Below, piece after piece: positions 1 to 8,325 of a stretch of DNA of 34,774 bases (the stretch's first letter is position 1; each line of letters opens with the position of its first letter). The stretch comes from Niastella sp. (GTDB taxonomy: Bacteria > Bacteroidota > Bacteroidia > Chitinophagales > Chitinophagaceae): NCBI GenBank assembly GCA_017744515.1, contig JAGIBF010000088.1:1-34774 (forward strand), read 5' to 3'. Under the pieces are notes generated by a model. The model did not search any database and was not told the origin of the DNA. It was given only the letters and a program-made list of their open reading frames with translations. Made by a program: the position numbers and the translations under genes.

Positions 1-5
1 AACGG

Positions 6-374
6 ATGCTGAAGCGAAAGGATAAAAACGGCAGGCCTAAATTCATAGACCCGGAAGAAGAGGAAAGAAAGCGGCAACACAAAGCGATGAATAGAGCGTG
101 TTATGAGCGCACGATGGAGAAAGAGAAGCTGCGGGCCGCGAGCGACGAGCTGCGAGCTTCTCCTGTGACAGAACAGGCTTGGGAACAGGATGGCAAAGCA
201 GTTCCTGCTTTGTTGCGGAGGGCCAAAGACCCTGGAATAGGATTGAGAGGCTATACTCCTCGGATAGCTACGCGGATTGTGCGTTTGCTTCGATGGGGCC
301 GGAGGCCCCACAATACCCTCACTCGCCGGAGGCGAGCGAGTGAAAAAGCATATGAGTTCTGTGACACATCGTGA
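6..374 (+). CDS. Hypothetical protein, possibly the 3' part of a longer gene
   Basis: The reading frame is open to the left window edge, so the first ATG may be internal to a longer gene. The first 50 or so residues are highly charged (Lys, Arg, Glu) and look helical; no family was recognised. From about residue 42 the DNA turns into short repeat words (gctgcgagc type, around 134-160), and from 194 to 336 it is a string of small hairpins, so the second half is probably repeat DNA read through rather than a folded domain. The C-terminal half is Arg-rich without visible motifs. It could be the tail of a real protein extended into repeats, or a chance ORF. Confidence 0.3.
   Translation: MLKRKDKNGRPKFIDPEEEERKRQHKAMNRACYERTMEKEKLRAASDELRASPVTEQAWEQDGKAVPALLRRAKDPGIGLRGYTPRIATRIVRLLRWGRRPHNTLTRRRRASEKAYEFCDTS
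194..336. repeat. Cluster of short triloop hairpins
   Basis: Four short inverted repeats with three-base loops lie in a row: 194-212 (arms caaagcag/ctgctttg, loop ttc), 219-233 (agggcc/gaccct, loop aaa, one mismatch), 294-310 (tggggcc/ggcccca, loop gga) and 322-336 (ctcgcc/ggcgag, loop gga). They resemble REP-type palindromes, but no transposase of that kind is visible in the window. They overlap the doubtful ORF at 6-374. Confidence 0.5.
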
Positions 375-546
375 ATCGAAAAAAAATCCGTGTAATCTCT
401 TCCACGTAATCAGCGTTTTAATTTGTTCAATCTGTTTCAATTCGTGTGATCTGCACTCAAGCCATGCGATCAGCGTTTTAAAATGAGCTATATTTAGAGT
501 AGGAATTTCCCAAACACAGATTGCTCACTCATTAAACTTGATTGCC
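375..546. repeat. Intergenic repeat words upstream of the oxidoreductase
   Basis: This 172-bp gap is built of related words: aatccgtgtaatc, cacgtaatcagcgtttta, aattcgtgtgatc and gcgatcagcgtttta. The block atcagcgtttta occurs twice, near 409 and 469. Related wording (cacgaattggagcgaattacacgaatta) recurs around 3201-3228. No clear promoter was found here, though one for the oxidoreductase is expected. Confidence 0.5.
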
Positions 547-1647
547 ATGGCATCACAATCGCGCAGAAACGCTCTCAAAACCATTGTCACGGGCAGTGGT
601 ATCATTCTTTTATCGCCCAACAGTTTATTTTCCGCACAACGGCAAAAGAAAGACAAGCTCGGTATTGCGCTTGTTGGCCTCGGTTATTACAGTACCGACC
701 TGCTGGCGCCTGCCCTTCAGCAAACCAAGAACTGTTACCTCGCGGGTATCGTTACCGGTACTCCTGCCAAAGCGGAAGCGTGGAAGCAGAAGTATAATAT
801 TCCGGACAAGAATATTTACAACTACCAGACGTTTGACAGCATTGCCAACAACCCCGATATCGACGTGGTGTATGTAGTGCTGCCTCCTTCCATGCACAAG
901 GAGTACGTAATAAGGGCTGCGAATGCCGGTAAACACGTATGGTGCGAAAAACCCATGGCAATCACTGCGAATGAATGCCAGGAGATGATCGACGCCTGCC
1001 GCAAGAACAAACGGTCGCTCGCCATTGGCTACCGGCTGCAACATGAACCGAATACCACGGAGTGGCGTAAAATTGTGCAACAAAAACAACTGGGTAAAGT
1101 AAAGCAGGTGAATTGTGCTGCCGGCTACCGCGACAACCGCACCGATCACTGGAAACAGAAAAAGGAAATGGGCGGCGGTGTGTTGTATGATATGGGCGTA
1201 TATGCCATACAGGGAGCGCGTCTCGGCACTGCGATGGAGCCTACGGCTATTATCTCTGCTACTACTTCCACTACCCGACCGGAGATATACAAGAATGGCC
1301 TCGATGAAACAGTGGTTGCCAAACTGCAGTTTCCGGGTGGTGTGATCGCCGACATCAAAACCACTTTTGGCGAGAATACCAACTTCCTCGATGTCACTTG
1401 TGAAAAAGGCATCATTAAAGTAAATCCTTATTCTGCCTACAACGGGCAAAAGGCCAATAGTCCACTCGGAGATATCAATTATCCTTACCAGGTACCGTTT
1501 CAGCAGGCAAAGCAAATGGATGATGATGCACTGACTATCATGCAGGGCAAACCAATGCCAGTGCCTGGTGAAGAAGGGCTGCGTGACATACGGCTTGTGG
1601 AAGCTATTTACAAGTCGGCAGCGAGTGGAAAGCAGGTTAATTTATAA
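547..1647 (+). CDS. Gfo/Idh/MocA family oxidoreductase, Tat-exported
   Basis: This is an NAD(P)-dependent sugar or sugar-derivative oxidoreductase, closest in style to glucose-fructose oxidoreductase-like proteins of Bacteroidota. The N-terminus carries a twin-arginine signal (SRRNALK at residues 5-11, then a hydrophobic stretch to about 30), so it probably works folded in the periplasm. A Rossmann fold follows (ALVGLGYYS, about 41-49), then the family motif EKP (134-136, with Lys135) and the C-terminal substrate-domain motif GGGVLYDMGVYAI with Asp215 and Tyr219. The length of 366 residues is normal. The ATG at 547 is preferred over the TTG at 538, because it gives a typical Tat n-region. It converges on a glycosidase gene, which suggests a role in processing released sugars. 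The exact substrate cannot be read from the sequence. Confidence 0.88.
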   Translation: MASQSRRNALKTIVTGSGIILLSPNSLFSAQRQKKDKLGIALVGLGYYSTDLLAPALQQTKNCYLAGIVTGTPAKAEAWKQKYNIPDKNIYNYQTFDSIANNPDIDVVYVVLPPSMHKEYVIRAANAGKHVWCEKPMAITANECQEMIDACRKNKRSLAIGYRLQHEPNTTEWRKIVQQKQLGKVKQVNCAAGYRDNRTDHWKQKKEMGGGVLYDMGVYAIQGARLGTAMEPTAIISATTSTTRPEIYKNGLDETVVAKLQFPGGVIADIKTTFGENTNFLDVTCEKGIIKVNPYSAYNGQKANSPLGDINYPYQVPFQQAKQMDDDALTIMQGKPMPVPGEEGLRDIRLVEAIYKSAASGKQVNL

Positions 1648-1652
1648 ATAAA

Positions 1653-1735
1653 TAGCTCTGCAAGGCTTGCAGCTTTGCAGAGCTAAAACAAAGCCAGCGG
1701 CTTTGAAATAACGTCACCAGCCAGAGGCTGGCGAC
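1653..1735. terminator. Convergent intergenic hairpins, probable bidirectional terminator
   Basis: Three inverted repeats fill the gap between the converging genes. The first has perfect 11-bp arms tagctctgcaa (1653-1663) and ttgcagagcta (1675-1685), with an inner alternative ctgcaa-ggc-ttgcag. The second is aaagcc-agc-ggcttt (1690-1704). The third has arms gtcaccagcc and ggctggcgac (1713-1735) with one A/C mismatch and loop aga. T-tracts are weak, so termination is inferred from position and stems. Confidence 0.55.
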
Positions 1736-1758
1736 TGTGGAAATCAAAAGGAATTATT

Positions 1759-3099
1759 TTAATCGAGCAGATTCACGCTTACGTAATCTACCTGTACATC
1801 GCTATTCACTCCTACCAGGCGGATGGTGTTGCTTTTGCCGGCATTTAGTTTTACCGTCAGTGAAGCGCGACCTGTGAATGCTGTTGCGTTACCGGTGGAT
1901 AGCAGATTCAGCAAAGAATAATCAACTCCATTTACGAACAGCTTTACCCGGCCATAGGCAGCGCCGGCATGCTGGATATTGATCGTTGCGCGCCCACCTT
2001 TTTTACCGCCGTTCACATTGGCAAATTCAACATAAGCATCAGGAGTTTTCAGGTTGGAGATATACTTGCCTCCGGAAGCGGTGGCTCCGTTGGCAATAGA
2101 AGTTCCGCCGCCGGTAGCAGCACTTTCCGCTTCGTACTTCGTGCCATTGGGTGCAGCTGCTTTTTTGGTAATGATAGCGGATACGCCCGTTTTTGTTTGC
2201 TCCACCAGTTGGATAGAACCATCGGCATCGAAGTGCAGCTCATCCACACAGATCGACCTCAGGTTGCCTTTACCTGTATTGGAAAGGGACTGGTTATGAT
2301 AGAACATATACCATTTTCCTTTATACTCAACAACAGAGCCGTGGTTGGTATCGCAACCCGTTTTGCCTAAGAATACACCGTGGTGCGTCCACGGTCCCAA
2401 AGGACTGGAACTGGTAGCATACCGCAACTGGTTTTGACCGGGTGTATTGTCGGCATAGGTAAGGTAGTACACGCCTTTTCTTTTGAATACCCAGGCGGCT
2501 TCGTGAAAATCTACCAGCCCTTCCATGTTTTGCATAGCGCCGTCGATCTCCGTCATGTTATCTTTCAGCCTTCCGCCCTGGCACTTGCTGCCTCCGCCGT
2601 AATAGAAATAGGCTTTGCCATCGGTATCGATGAACACACTGGGGTCGATCATGGCATTGCCACTGAGCCCTTCAATGAAACCACCCGGCGTAAAGTCGCT
2701 GGCCGGCTTTTTACTGGTGGCCACTCCTATCTTCCAGGTCTTGTTCCACTCTGTACCGCTGGGATGCGGGAAATAAAAATAATAGGTTCCGTTCTTGTAG
2801 GCGCAATCGGGCGCCCACATGAAACCGCCTTCTTTGCGCCCCCAGGATACCTGGCTGGCGTTGAGTATCTCGCCTTCGTCGCGCCAGTTGACCATATCGG
2901 CGGTCGAGAACACATGGTACCTGTCCATGAGGTCGCAGCCGCGGGCGGGGTCGATGTCATGGGAAGGGTACACATACAGGCGACCGTCGGACCAAACGTG
3001 TGCCGAAGGGTCGGCTGTGTAGATACTCTTAATAAAAGGATTTTGTGCGATGCTGCATTGACAGATAAAAAGGGAGAGCAGGGAGATTAATCTCATCAT
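1759..3099 (-). CDS. Secreted glycoside hydrolase family 43 protein with C-terminal CBM6-like domain
   Basis: This is an exported five-bladed-propeller glycosidase of the arabinofuranosidase/xylosidase type, acting on plant or microbial polysaccharide side chains. A signal peptide ends near residue 19 (SIAQ). GH43 landmarks are the general base Asp30 (TADPSAHVW), the second acidic residue Asp152 (MIDPSVF) and the probable acid Glu200 (VDFHEAAWVF). The catalytic part spans about 22-315. A carbohydrate-binding module of CBM6 type follows from about 324 (YEAESA) to the end (VDYVSVNLLD). The ATG at 3099 is preferred to the TTG at 3105. There is no sorting domain, so it is probably periplasmic or freely secreted. 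The GH43 subfamily and substrate were not determined. Confidence 0.88.
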   Translation of the reverse strand: MMRLISLLSLFICQCSIAQNPFIKSIYTADPSAHVWSDGRLYVYPSHDIDPARGCDLMDRYHVFSTADMVNWRDEGEILNASQVSWGRKEGGFMWAPDCAYKNGTYYFYFPHPSGTEWNKTWKIGVATSKKPASDFTPGGFIEGLSGNAMIDPSVFIDTDGKAYFYYGGGSKCQGGRLKDNMTEIDGAMQNMEGLVDFHEAAWVFKRKGVYYLTYADNTPGQNQLRYATSSSPLGPWTHHGVFLGKTGCDTNHGSVVEYKGKWYMFYHNQSLSNTGKGNLRSICVDELHFDADGSIQLVEQTKTGVSAIITKKAAAPNGTKYEAESAATGGGTSIANGATASGGKYISNLKTPDAYVEFANVNGGKKGGRATINIQHAGAAYGRVKLFVNGVDYSLLNLLSTGNATAFTGRASLTVKLNAGKSNTIRLVGVNSDVQVDYVSVNLLD

Positions 3100-3492
3100 A
3101 GACAAGCTTGTGTTGATCGTTTAATAATGTCACAAATAAAAGCCTGCGACCTTAAGAAAACGCTTAATAAATGCTTAATCAAGGGATTAATTTGGTTTTA
3201 AACACGAATTGGAGCGAATTACACGAATTAAAAGGCATCGAACAGGTCGAAGTGATACCTTCTTTTTTGCGAAGCAAGCAAAAGGTGTCACCTCTCCACC
3301 TCGCTTCACGGCCTCCCCTATTAACTTTTCAACCTGTCAACTTATCAACTCACTCAACCTGTATCAAAACCGGACGGTTTTTGTATCGGAAACGAACTAC
3401 TTCGTATGCTTAATGCCTCATAGCAGGCTGCTAATCATGCTACTATGTTCTGGCATGTGTTTGCCATACTACCGGCAGGCCTCCAACGGCAA

Positions 3493-3532
3493 GGGAAAGC
3501 ATAGCCATGATAGGGAAAGTGTAGCCATGATT
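3493..3532. repeat. 20-bp tandem direct repeat, two units
   Basis: Unit one (gggaaagcatagccatgata, 3493-3512) is followed at once by unit two (gggaaagtgtagccatgatt, 3513-3532), with three mismatches. It is about 145 bp upstream of the export operon. Two direct 20-bp repeats could be a paired regulator site or a chance duplication. Confidence 0.6.
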
Positions 3533-3584
3533 TTTTTTCCCTATGCAACAAACAGCCGTTAACGGGGCCTTTTAGGGAAGGCAA

Positions 3585-3607
3585 GCTGCGAGTAACGAGC
3601 AGCGAGC
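3585..3607. repeat. gctgcgagc/acgagc-type dispersed repeat
   Basis: The words gctgcgag, taacgagc and agcgagc follow one another. Similar wording appears near 134-160 and 30455-30482, so this is one member of a dispersed low-complexity family. Confidence 0.45.
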
Positions 3608-3674
3608 CCAATACAGTAAACAGATCCAAAACCAAAGGCTCGAAGCTCATAGCTTGTAGCTTCAAAACAACCAA

Positions 3675-6068
3675 ATGATCCGGAATTATATCAAAATAGC
3701 GATCCGCAACCTGATGAGGAATAAGACTTTTTCCTTCATCAACATCTTTGGTTTGGGTCTAAGCATGGCGGTATGCCTGCTGGTGATCATTCGTGTGAAG
3801 GACCAGCTGAGCTACGATAAGTTTCACCCGCAGCCGGACCGGATGTACCGCATCATTACCGATGTTACCAACAAGGAAGGGAATGACTTCACGCTTGCCA
3901 GCACACCGCTCCCTCTGGTGGATAAGCTGACCACGGACTTCGATGTGGTTGAAAGTTATGTGCGTATCTATCCATGGGACGGGAATGCGCAAAGTGGCGT
4001 AAAAGACCTTGCGGTTCATCCCGCATTTGCAGACGGTGATTTCTTTAAGTTATTTGGTTATACGCTGCAATCGGGCAATAGCCACACGGCATTGACCTCG
4101 CCCAACAGCATCGTGCTCAGCAAGCAGCTGGCTGAAAAGTTTTTCGGACAATCCGATGCCATGGGACAGGTGATCTCGCTTGCCAACCTGGGCGACTTCC
4201 GGGTTACGGGCGTGCTCAATCAGCCTGCCGGCAAATCGCACCTGGAGCGGGACGCCTATATGTCGATGAGTACAGTTGCCCAATTGGAAAAAGCCGGTAA
4301 GCTCACGGCCAACCTGGAGCAATGGAACAACCTCACCAGTGCTTATACTTACCTGTTGCTGAAACCGCAAGCGGATCAACATCAGCTGACCCGGGCCGTA
4401 CACAATATTTCCGATCAACTGATGAAGCAATCGAAGTTGTCGGGCAAAGAACATTTCTCTTTTACGGTACAACCTTTCAATAAGATCATACTTAGCGAGG
4501 AGATGCACTTTTCGCTGGGTAATACCGGTTCACGTGGAAAAGTGCTGGCAGAAATCGTGATCGCTTTTGTGATCCTGCTATCTGCCTGCTTCAACTACAC
4601 GAATCTTTCCGTGGCGCGCTCGCTGAAGCGCGGTAAGGAAGTAGGTGTGCGTAAAGTAGCGGGCGCTGTACGTTCGCAGGTGTTTGTACAGTTTATCATA
4701 GAATCGCTCATTACTGCTATACCGGCGCTGGTGTTGGGATGGCTGATATTGAACCTCATCGTGGGGCAAGACTTCAGCCAGGAAATGGCATCGGCCAGTG
4801 ATCTTACACCCGATGGCAGCACGCTGTTGTGGTTCACCGTGTTTACGCTCTTTGCAGGCTTGCTGGCCGGTGTGTTACCTGCCTGGGCATTGTCGTCTTT
4901 CAACCCAGTGGAGGTGTTGAAGAATTTGTCTACCGTAAAACTGTTCCTGGGCAATAATTTCCGGAAAGGATTGATCGTAGTACAGTTCACCTTGTCGCTG
5001 GTGGCTACCATTTTTACGCTCACGTTCTTCCGGCAGTTCGATTACATGGCCAATGCCGATCCGGGATTCCGGAAGGATCATATTATTACCATTCCTGTTA
5101 ATGCGAATGGTCAAGGGGTGTTGAAGCATGAGCTGGAACAACTGAGTGGTGTAACTGGTGTGGCGGCTATTTCCACCATTCCCGGTAAAGATGCTACGGG
5201 CGGCACCCGCGTAAGGAGCAAGCCTGGCGCTGAACCTATTGGCATGGATTATTACTTTGCCGATGCCGCTATTCTCTCTACCATGAACCTGCCTTTACTG
5301 GCCGGCACTACTTTTCCGCAACAAGCCGACAGTATACGGGCTGAACAATACGTGATACTGAACGAGCGCGCGCTGCAACCGCTGCACATCGGCTCTCCGC
5401 AGGAGGCGGTTGGCAAGACCATCTGGATCGACGACAGTGTGCAGGTACAGGTAGCCGGTGTGCTGCAAAATTTCTTTCACCGCGGCATGACCAATCCTTA
5501 CATCCCGCTGGTATTGCGTAATAAGCCAGGCACTTATAATTATCTTATCGTAAGCACCAGTACTTCCCTGCCCGCTACCTTCCTGACAACGGTAGAGAGC
5601 GCCTGGAAAAAACAATATCCTGCTCAACCTTTCGAGGGCCGCTGGATGAATGATGAATGGACAGCCCGCAACAGCGCCACGGGCACTGTTGGCATGCTGG
5701 GTTTCCTGACTTTTATAACTGTTACTATTTCCGTCCTCGGCTTGCTGGGCATGGTGATCTATACCACTGAAACGCGCCGCAAAGAGATCGGTATCCGTAA
5801 AGTGATGGGCGCTACCGTAGCCACCATCATGACCTTACTTAGCAAGAGTTTTTTGAAATTGCTGCTTATTGCCGGTTGTATCGCTTTACCTGTAGGATAC
5901 CTGTTGGGTTTCTTTTTTTTAAACATATTTGCAAACCGGATATCGATCGGGATCGATATATTGCTGATCAGCTTCTCGGGCATGTTACTAATTGCTTTAA
6001 TGACTATTATTACACAAATTTACCAGGTGGCTACGGCTAATCCGGTGAATAGCTTAAGAAGCGAGTAG
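3675..6068 (+). CDS. ABC transporter permease, FtsX/MacB type (first copy)
   Basis: This is the inner-membrane subunit of a MacB-like ABC exporter, 797 residues. The N-terminus (IRNYIKIAIRNLMRNK, then a membrane helix at about 20-42) and a periplasmic MacB_PCD-like domain lead into an FtsX core near 285-405 with the motif GKEVGVRKVAGA. A second helix and periplasmic domain (about 425-670) and a second FtsX core with RKEIGIRKVMGA (about 675-790) follow. Internal duplication of this kind is usual for the long Bacteroidota permeases. Such proteins couple ATP hydrolysis to export or to movement of periplasmic substrates rather than import. The ATPase gene follows after 57 bp, then a TolC-like gene and a second permease, so the four form one export system. 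The substrate is unknown. Confidence 0.88.
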   Translation: MIRNYIKIAIRNLMRNKTFSFINIFGLGLSMAVCLLVIIRVKDQLSYDKFHPQPDRMYRIITDVTNKEGNDFTLASTPLPLVDKLTTDFDVVESYVRIYPWDGNAQSGVKDLAVHPAFADGDFFKLFGYTLQSGNSHTALTSPNSIVLSKQLAEKFFGQSDAMGQVISLANLGDFRVTGVLNQPAGKSHLERDAYMSMSTVAQLEKAGKLTANLEQWNNLTSAYTYLLLKPQADQHQLTRAVHNISDQLMKQSKLSGKEHFSFTVQPFNKIILSEEMHFSLGNTGSRGKVLAEIVIAFVILLSACFNYTNLSVARSLKRGKEVGVRKVAGAVRSQVFVQFIIESLITAIPALVLGWLILNLIVGQDFSQEMASASDLTPDGSTLLWFTVFTLFAGLLAGVLPAWALSSFNPVEVLKNLSTVKLFLGNNFRKGLIVVQFTLSLVATIFTLTFFRQFDYMANADPGFRKDHIITIPVNANGQGVLKHELEQLSGVTGVAAISTIPGKDATGGTRVRSKPGAEPIGMDYYFADAAILSTMNLPLLAGTTFPQQADSIRAEQYVILNERALQPLHIGSPQEAVGKTIWIDDSVQVQVAGVLQNFFHRGMTNPYIPLVLRNKPGTYNYLIVSTSTSLPATFLTTVESAWKKQYPAQPFEGRWMNDEWTARNSATGTVGMLGFLTFITVTISVLGLLGMVIYTTETRRKEIGIRKVMGATVATIMTLLSKSFLKLLLIAGCIALPVGYLLGFFFLNIFANRISIGIDILLISFSGMLLIALMTIITQIYQVATANPVNSLRSE

Positions 6069-6125
6069 TAAGTGGCAAGTGGCGAGTAGGGAAAAAACTA
6101 AACTATAAAAACAAAAAACAATAGA

Positions 6126-6791
6126 ATGTTAGATCTAAAGCACATCTCCAAATGGGTGAATGTAGGGGGCAAGCCAACCTTCCTGCTGAAGGATATCAAC
6201 CTTACCGTCAATGCAGGTGAGTTTATCTCCATCATGGGGCCTTCCGGTTCGGGCAAATCTACCCTGCTGCACATCATTGGCATGCTCGATGATGCCAATG
6301 AAGGTGAATACTACTTCAATGGGGAAGCTGTGCACACCATGAAAGAAAAGCAACGTTCTCAATTATATAAAAGACATATTGGTTTCGTGTTTCAGGCTTA
6401 TCACCTCATCGACGAGCTGACGGTATACGAGAACATCGAAACGCCGCTTATTTACCAGGACATCAAATCATCCGAGCGTAAAGCCATGGTAGCGGATATT
6501 CTCGATCGCTTCCAGATCGTTGGAAAGAAAGACCTCTTCCCTACCCAGCTTTCCGGTGGTCAACAACAGTTGGTAGGTATTGCCCGCGCTCTTATTGCCA
6601 AACCGCAATTGCTGTTGGCCGATGAGCCTACCGGTAATTTGAACTCCAAGCAGGGTGAGGACATTATGGAGCTGTTCAGGCAATTGAATAAAGAGGGTGT
6701 GACCATCATCCAGGTGACGCACTCTGAAAAGAATGCCGAGTATGGAACGCGCATTATTAATTTATTGGATGGCAGGATCGATAACAACTAA
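6126..6791 (+). CDS. ABC transporter ATP-binding protein, MacB/LolD type
   Basis: This is the cytoplasmic ATPase that powers the flanking FtsX-type permeases, 221 residues, normal for the LolD/MacB class. Visible motifs are Walker A GPSGSGKST (38-46), Q-loop Gln90, signature LSGGQ (142-146), Walker B LLLADEP with Glu167, and the switch His199. The stretch after the signature is LSGGQQQLVGIARAL, with Leu149 where the family nearly always has Arg. Catalytic residues are intact, so it is probably active. One ATPase gene serving two permease genes suggests either a heteromeric pair or alternative partners. Confidence 0.92.
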   Translation: MLDLKHISKWVNVGGKPTFLLKDINLTVNAGEFISIMGPSGSGKSTLLHIIGMLDDANEGEYYFNGEAVHTMKEKQRSQLYKRHIGFVFQAYHLIDELTVYENIETPLIYQDIKSSERKAMVADILDRFQIVGKKDLFPTQLSGGQQQLVGIARALIAKPQLLLADEPTGNLNSKQGEDIMELFRQLNKEGVTIIQVTHSEKNAEYGTRIINLLDGRIDNN

Positions 6792-6816
6792 GAATACAGA
6801 ACACAGAATATAGAAT
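6792..6816. repeat. gaatacagaacacagaat-type dispersed repeat
   Basis: Directly after the ATPase stop codon are three copies of a gaa/ta-cag/tag-a word (gaatacagaacacagaatatagaat). It resembles the cagcattcag words at 30401-30431. It lies inside the operon and contains no stem that would stop transcription. Confidence 0.45.
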
Positions 6817-6834
6817 AACAAAGTAAAGTCAAAC

Positions 6835-8172
6835 ATGAAAACCGGTAAAGCCTTGATGATCTGTTATGCGGTAGTGCATATGTCGCTGAACAGTTCTGCG
6901 CAAAGTACACCCATGACGCTGAAACAGTGTGTAGATACGGCCATTGCCAGCAATGCGGATGTAAAACAAAGGGATTTTCAAAGCCAGCGTGAACGTGTAG
7001 GCTGGAAACAAGGAAAAGACAACCTGATCCCCACGCTGAACGGTGGTATAGATCATACATTGTACACAGGACGCAGTATCGATCCTTATACCAATAGTTA
7101 TGTAGATCAGAGTTATACTTCAGCCGGTTATTTCCTCGGAACTGATGTAACGCTGTTCAACGGCTGGCGTTTGTTGAATAACATGAAAAGCACGCAATAT
7201 GCGTATGAGGCCAGCCGCATGGAATTGCAACAACAAAAGGACAGGGTGATGCTGGATGTGATACTGGCTTACCTGGACATTTTGACCAATGAAGACCTGC
7301 TGGAGCAGGCTAAAAAACAATTGGAAGTAAGCCGCAAACAGGTAGAACGGTTGGATATCATGAATAAGGAGGGTGCTGTAAAGCCTTCTGATTTTACTGA
7401 TCTGAAGGGGCAATATGCCGACAACCAGATAACGCTTGTGAACGTACAGAACAACCTGAATGCTGCCAAGTTAGCGCTGGCCCAGTTGATGAACAAGCCT
7501 TACCGGGCAGACCTGCAGGTAGAAAAACTGACGGCAGAACAATTTGGCATGGATTATACCGCCTCTACTGAAGATATTTACAAAATAGCGGTAGAACAGC
7601 TCGCTATTGTAAAGGGTGCCGAGCTGCGTCAAAAGAGTGCAGAGAAAACAGTAAAGGCTACCCGCGGCAGGTTGTTGCCTTCTATTGGACTTGGCGGGGG
7701 TATCAATACCAACTTCTCGAGTCTTGCCAAAGATGCCAATGATGTGAAGATCAAGTATGACAACCAGTTGAAAAACAACTATCGCACGAATGTGGGTATC
7801 GGTATCGACATTCCTATTCTCAACAACTTCCGGGTAAGGAATCAACTGGCGCTGGACAAGATCAACCTGAAAAGTGCAGAATTTACAGCACAGACAACTT
7901 ACATTCAATTGAAGCAAAACATCGAGCGGGACCATTTCAATATGGAAGCCAGCCTCAACAAATACAAAGCTTTGGTAGACCAGGTGAGCGCTTATACTGA
8001 AAGCTTCCGCGCAGCAGAAGTACGTTTTAACGAGGGTGCCTCTACTTCCGTAGATTACCTGATCGCCAAAAACAATATGGACCGAGCTAACATCAACCTG
8101 ATCATTGCCCGGTACGATTATGTATTGCGCACCAAGATCCTCGACTATTACCAGGCTAAAGCGCTTTGGTAA
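6835..8172 (+). CDS. TolC family outer membrane efflux protein
   Basis: This is the predicted outer-membrane channel of the exporter. It has a signal peptide ending near residue 23 (NSSAQ), followed by the typical opening MTLKQCVDTAIASNADVKQ and two halves of long alpha-helical repeats separated by barrel strands, for example TNVGIGIDIPILNNFRVRNQ near 325-340. The length of 445 residues fits the family. The C-terminal helix pair (FNEGASTSVDYLIAKNN) is the usual second OEP repeat. It sits between the ATPase and the second permease genes, so export through the outer membrane is implied. A membrane fusion protein, normally needed to bridge the two membranes, is not encoded next to it. Confidence 0.9.
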   Translation: MKTGKALMICYAVVHMSLNSSAQSTPMTLKQCVDTAIASNADVKQRDFQSQRERVGWKQGKDNLIPTLNGGIDHTLYTGRSIDPYTNSYVDQSYTSAGYFLGTDVTLFNGWRLLNNMKSTQYAYEASRMELQQQKDRVMLDVILAYLDILTNEDLLEQAKKQLEVSRKQVERLDIMNKEGAVKPSDFTDLKGQYADNQITLVNVQNNLNAAKLALAQLMNKPYRADLQVEKLTAEQFGMDYTASTEDIYKIAVEQLAIVKGAELRQKSAEKTVKATRGRLLPSIGLGGGINTNFSSLAKDANDVKIKYDNQLKNNYRTNVGIGIDIPILNNFRVRNQLALDKINLKSAEFTAQTTYIQLKQNIERDHFNMEASLNKYKALVDQVSAYTESFRAAEVRFNEGASTSVDYLIAKNNMDRANINLIIARYDYVLRTKILDYYQAKALW

Positions 8173-8174
8173 TT

Positions 8175-8216
8175 GTCTGAACCATGATCTTTAGGATGTA
8201 AAGGATTGAACAGGAT
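8175..8216 (+). repeat. gtctg-accatgat dispersed repeat, copy 1
   Basis: The block begins gtctgaaccatgat two bases after the TolC-like stop codon and continues with aggat-type words. A diverged copy begins directly after the second permease stop at 10681. Same orientation and same position relative to a stop codon point to a dispersed element rather than chance. Confidence 0.65.
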
Positions 8217-8325
8217 ATTATAAAGATCATTGGCAAGATGCAGATTGCCATATCACTTGTTTTGACGCGAAGAGGGTGTATCGATGCCGGTACACCTTTT
8301 TTTTGAACTTATTAAAGCAAATATC

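Larger units (their letters stand above)
3106..3674. other. 569-bp intergenic region with repeats between divergent genes
   Basis: The region separates the leftward glycosidase from the rightward export operon and should contain both promoters, but no convincing TAnnTTTG/TTTG pair was found. It holds cacgaatt-type words (3201-3228), a 20-bp tandem duplication (3493-3532) followed by eight T, a small palindrome ccgttaacgg (3556-3565), gctgcgagc-type words (3585-3607) and an inverted repeat gaagct/agcttc (3642-3663). Short ORFs here have no coding character. Confidence 0.6.

Noticed and set aside
625..1515. Long minus-strand ORF of 296 codons
   Set aside because: It is antisense to the well-supported Gfo/Idh/MocA gene, has no recognisable domain and its start region has no signal; a shadow frame.
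3451..3465. Sigma-54-like promoter tggcatgtgtttgcc before the export operon
   Set aside because: The GG and GC doublets are nine bases apart instead of ten, and the site is also a simple tggca/tgcca inverted repeat; evidence too weak.
3171..3562. Short overlapping ORFs in the intergenic region
   Set aside because: Composed of repeat words, no domain, no start context.
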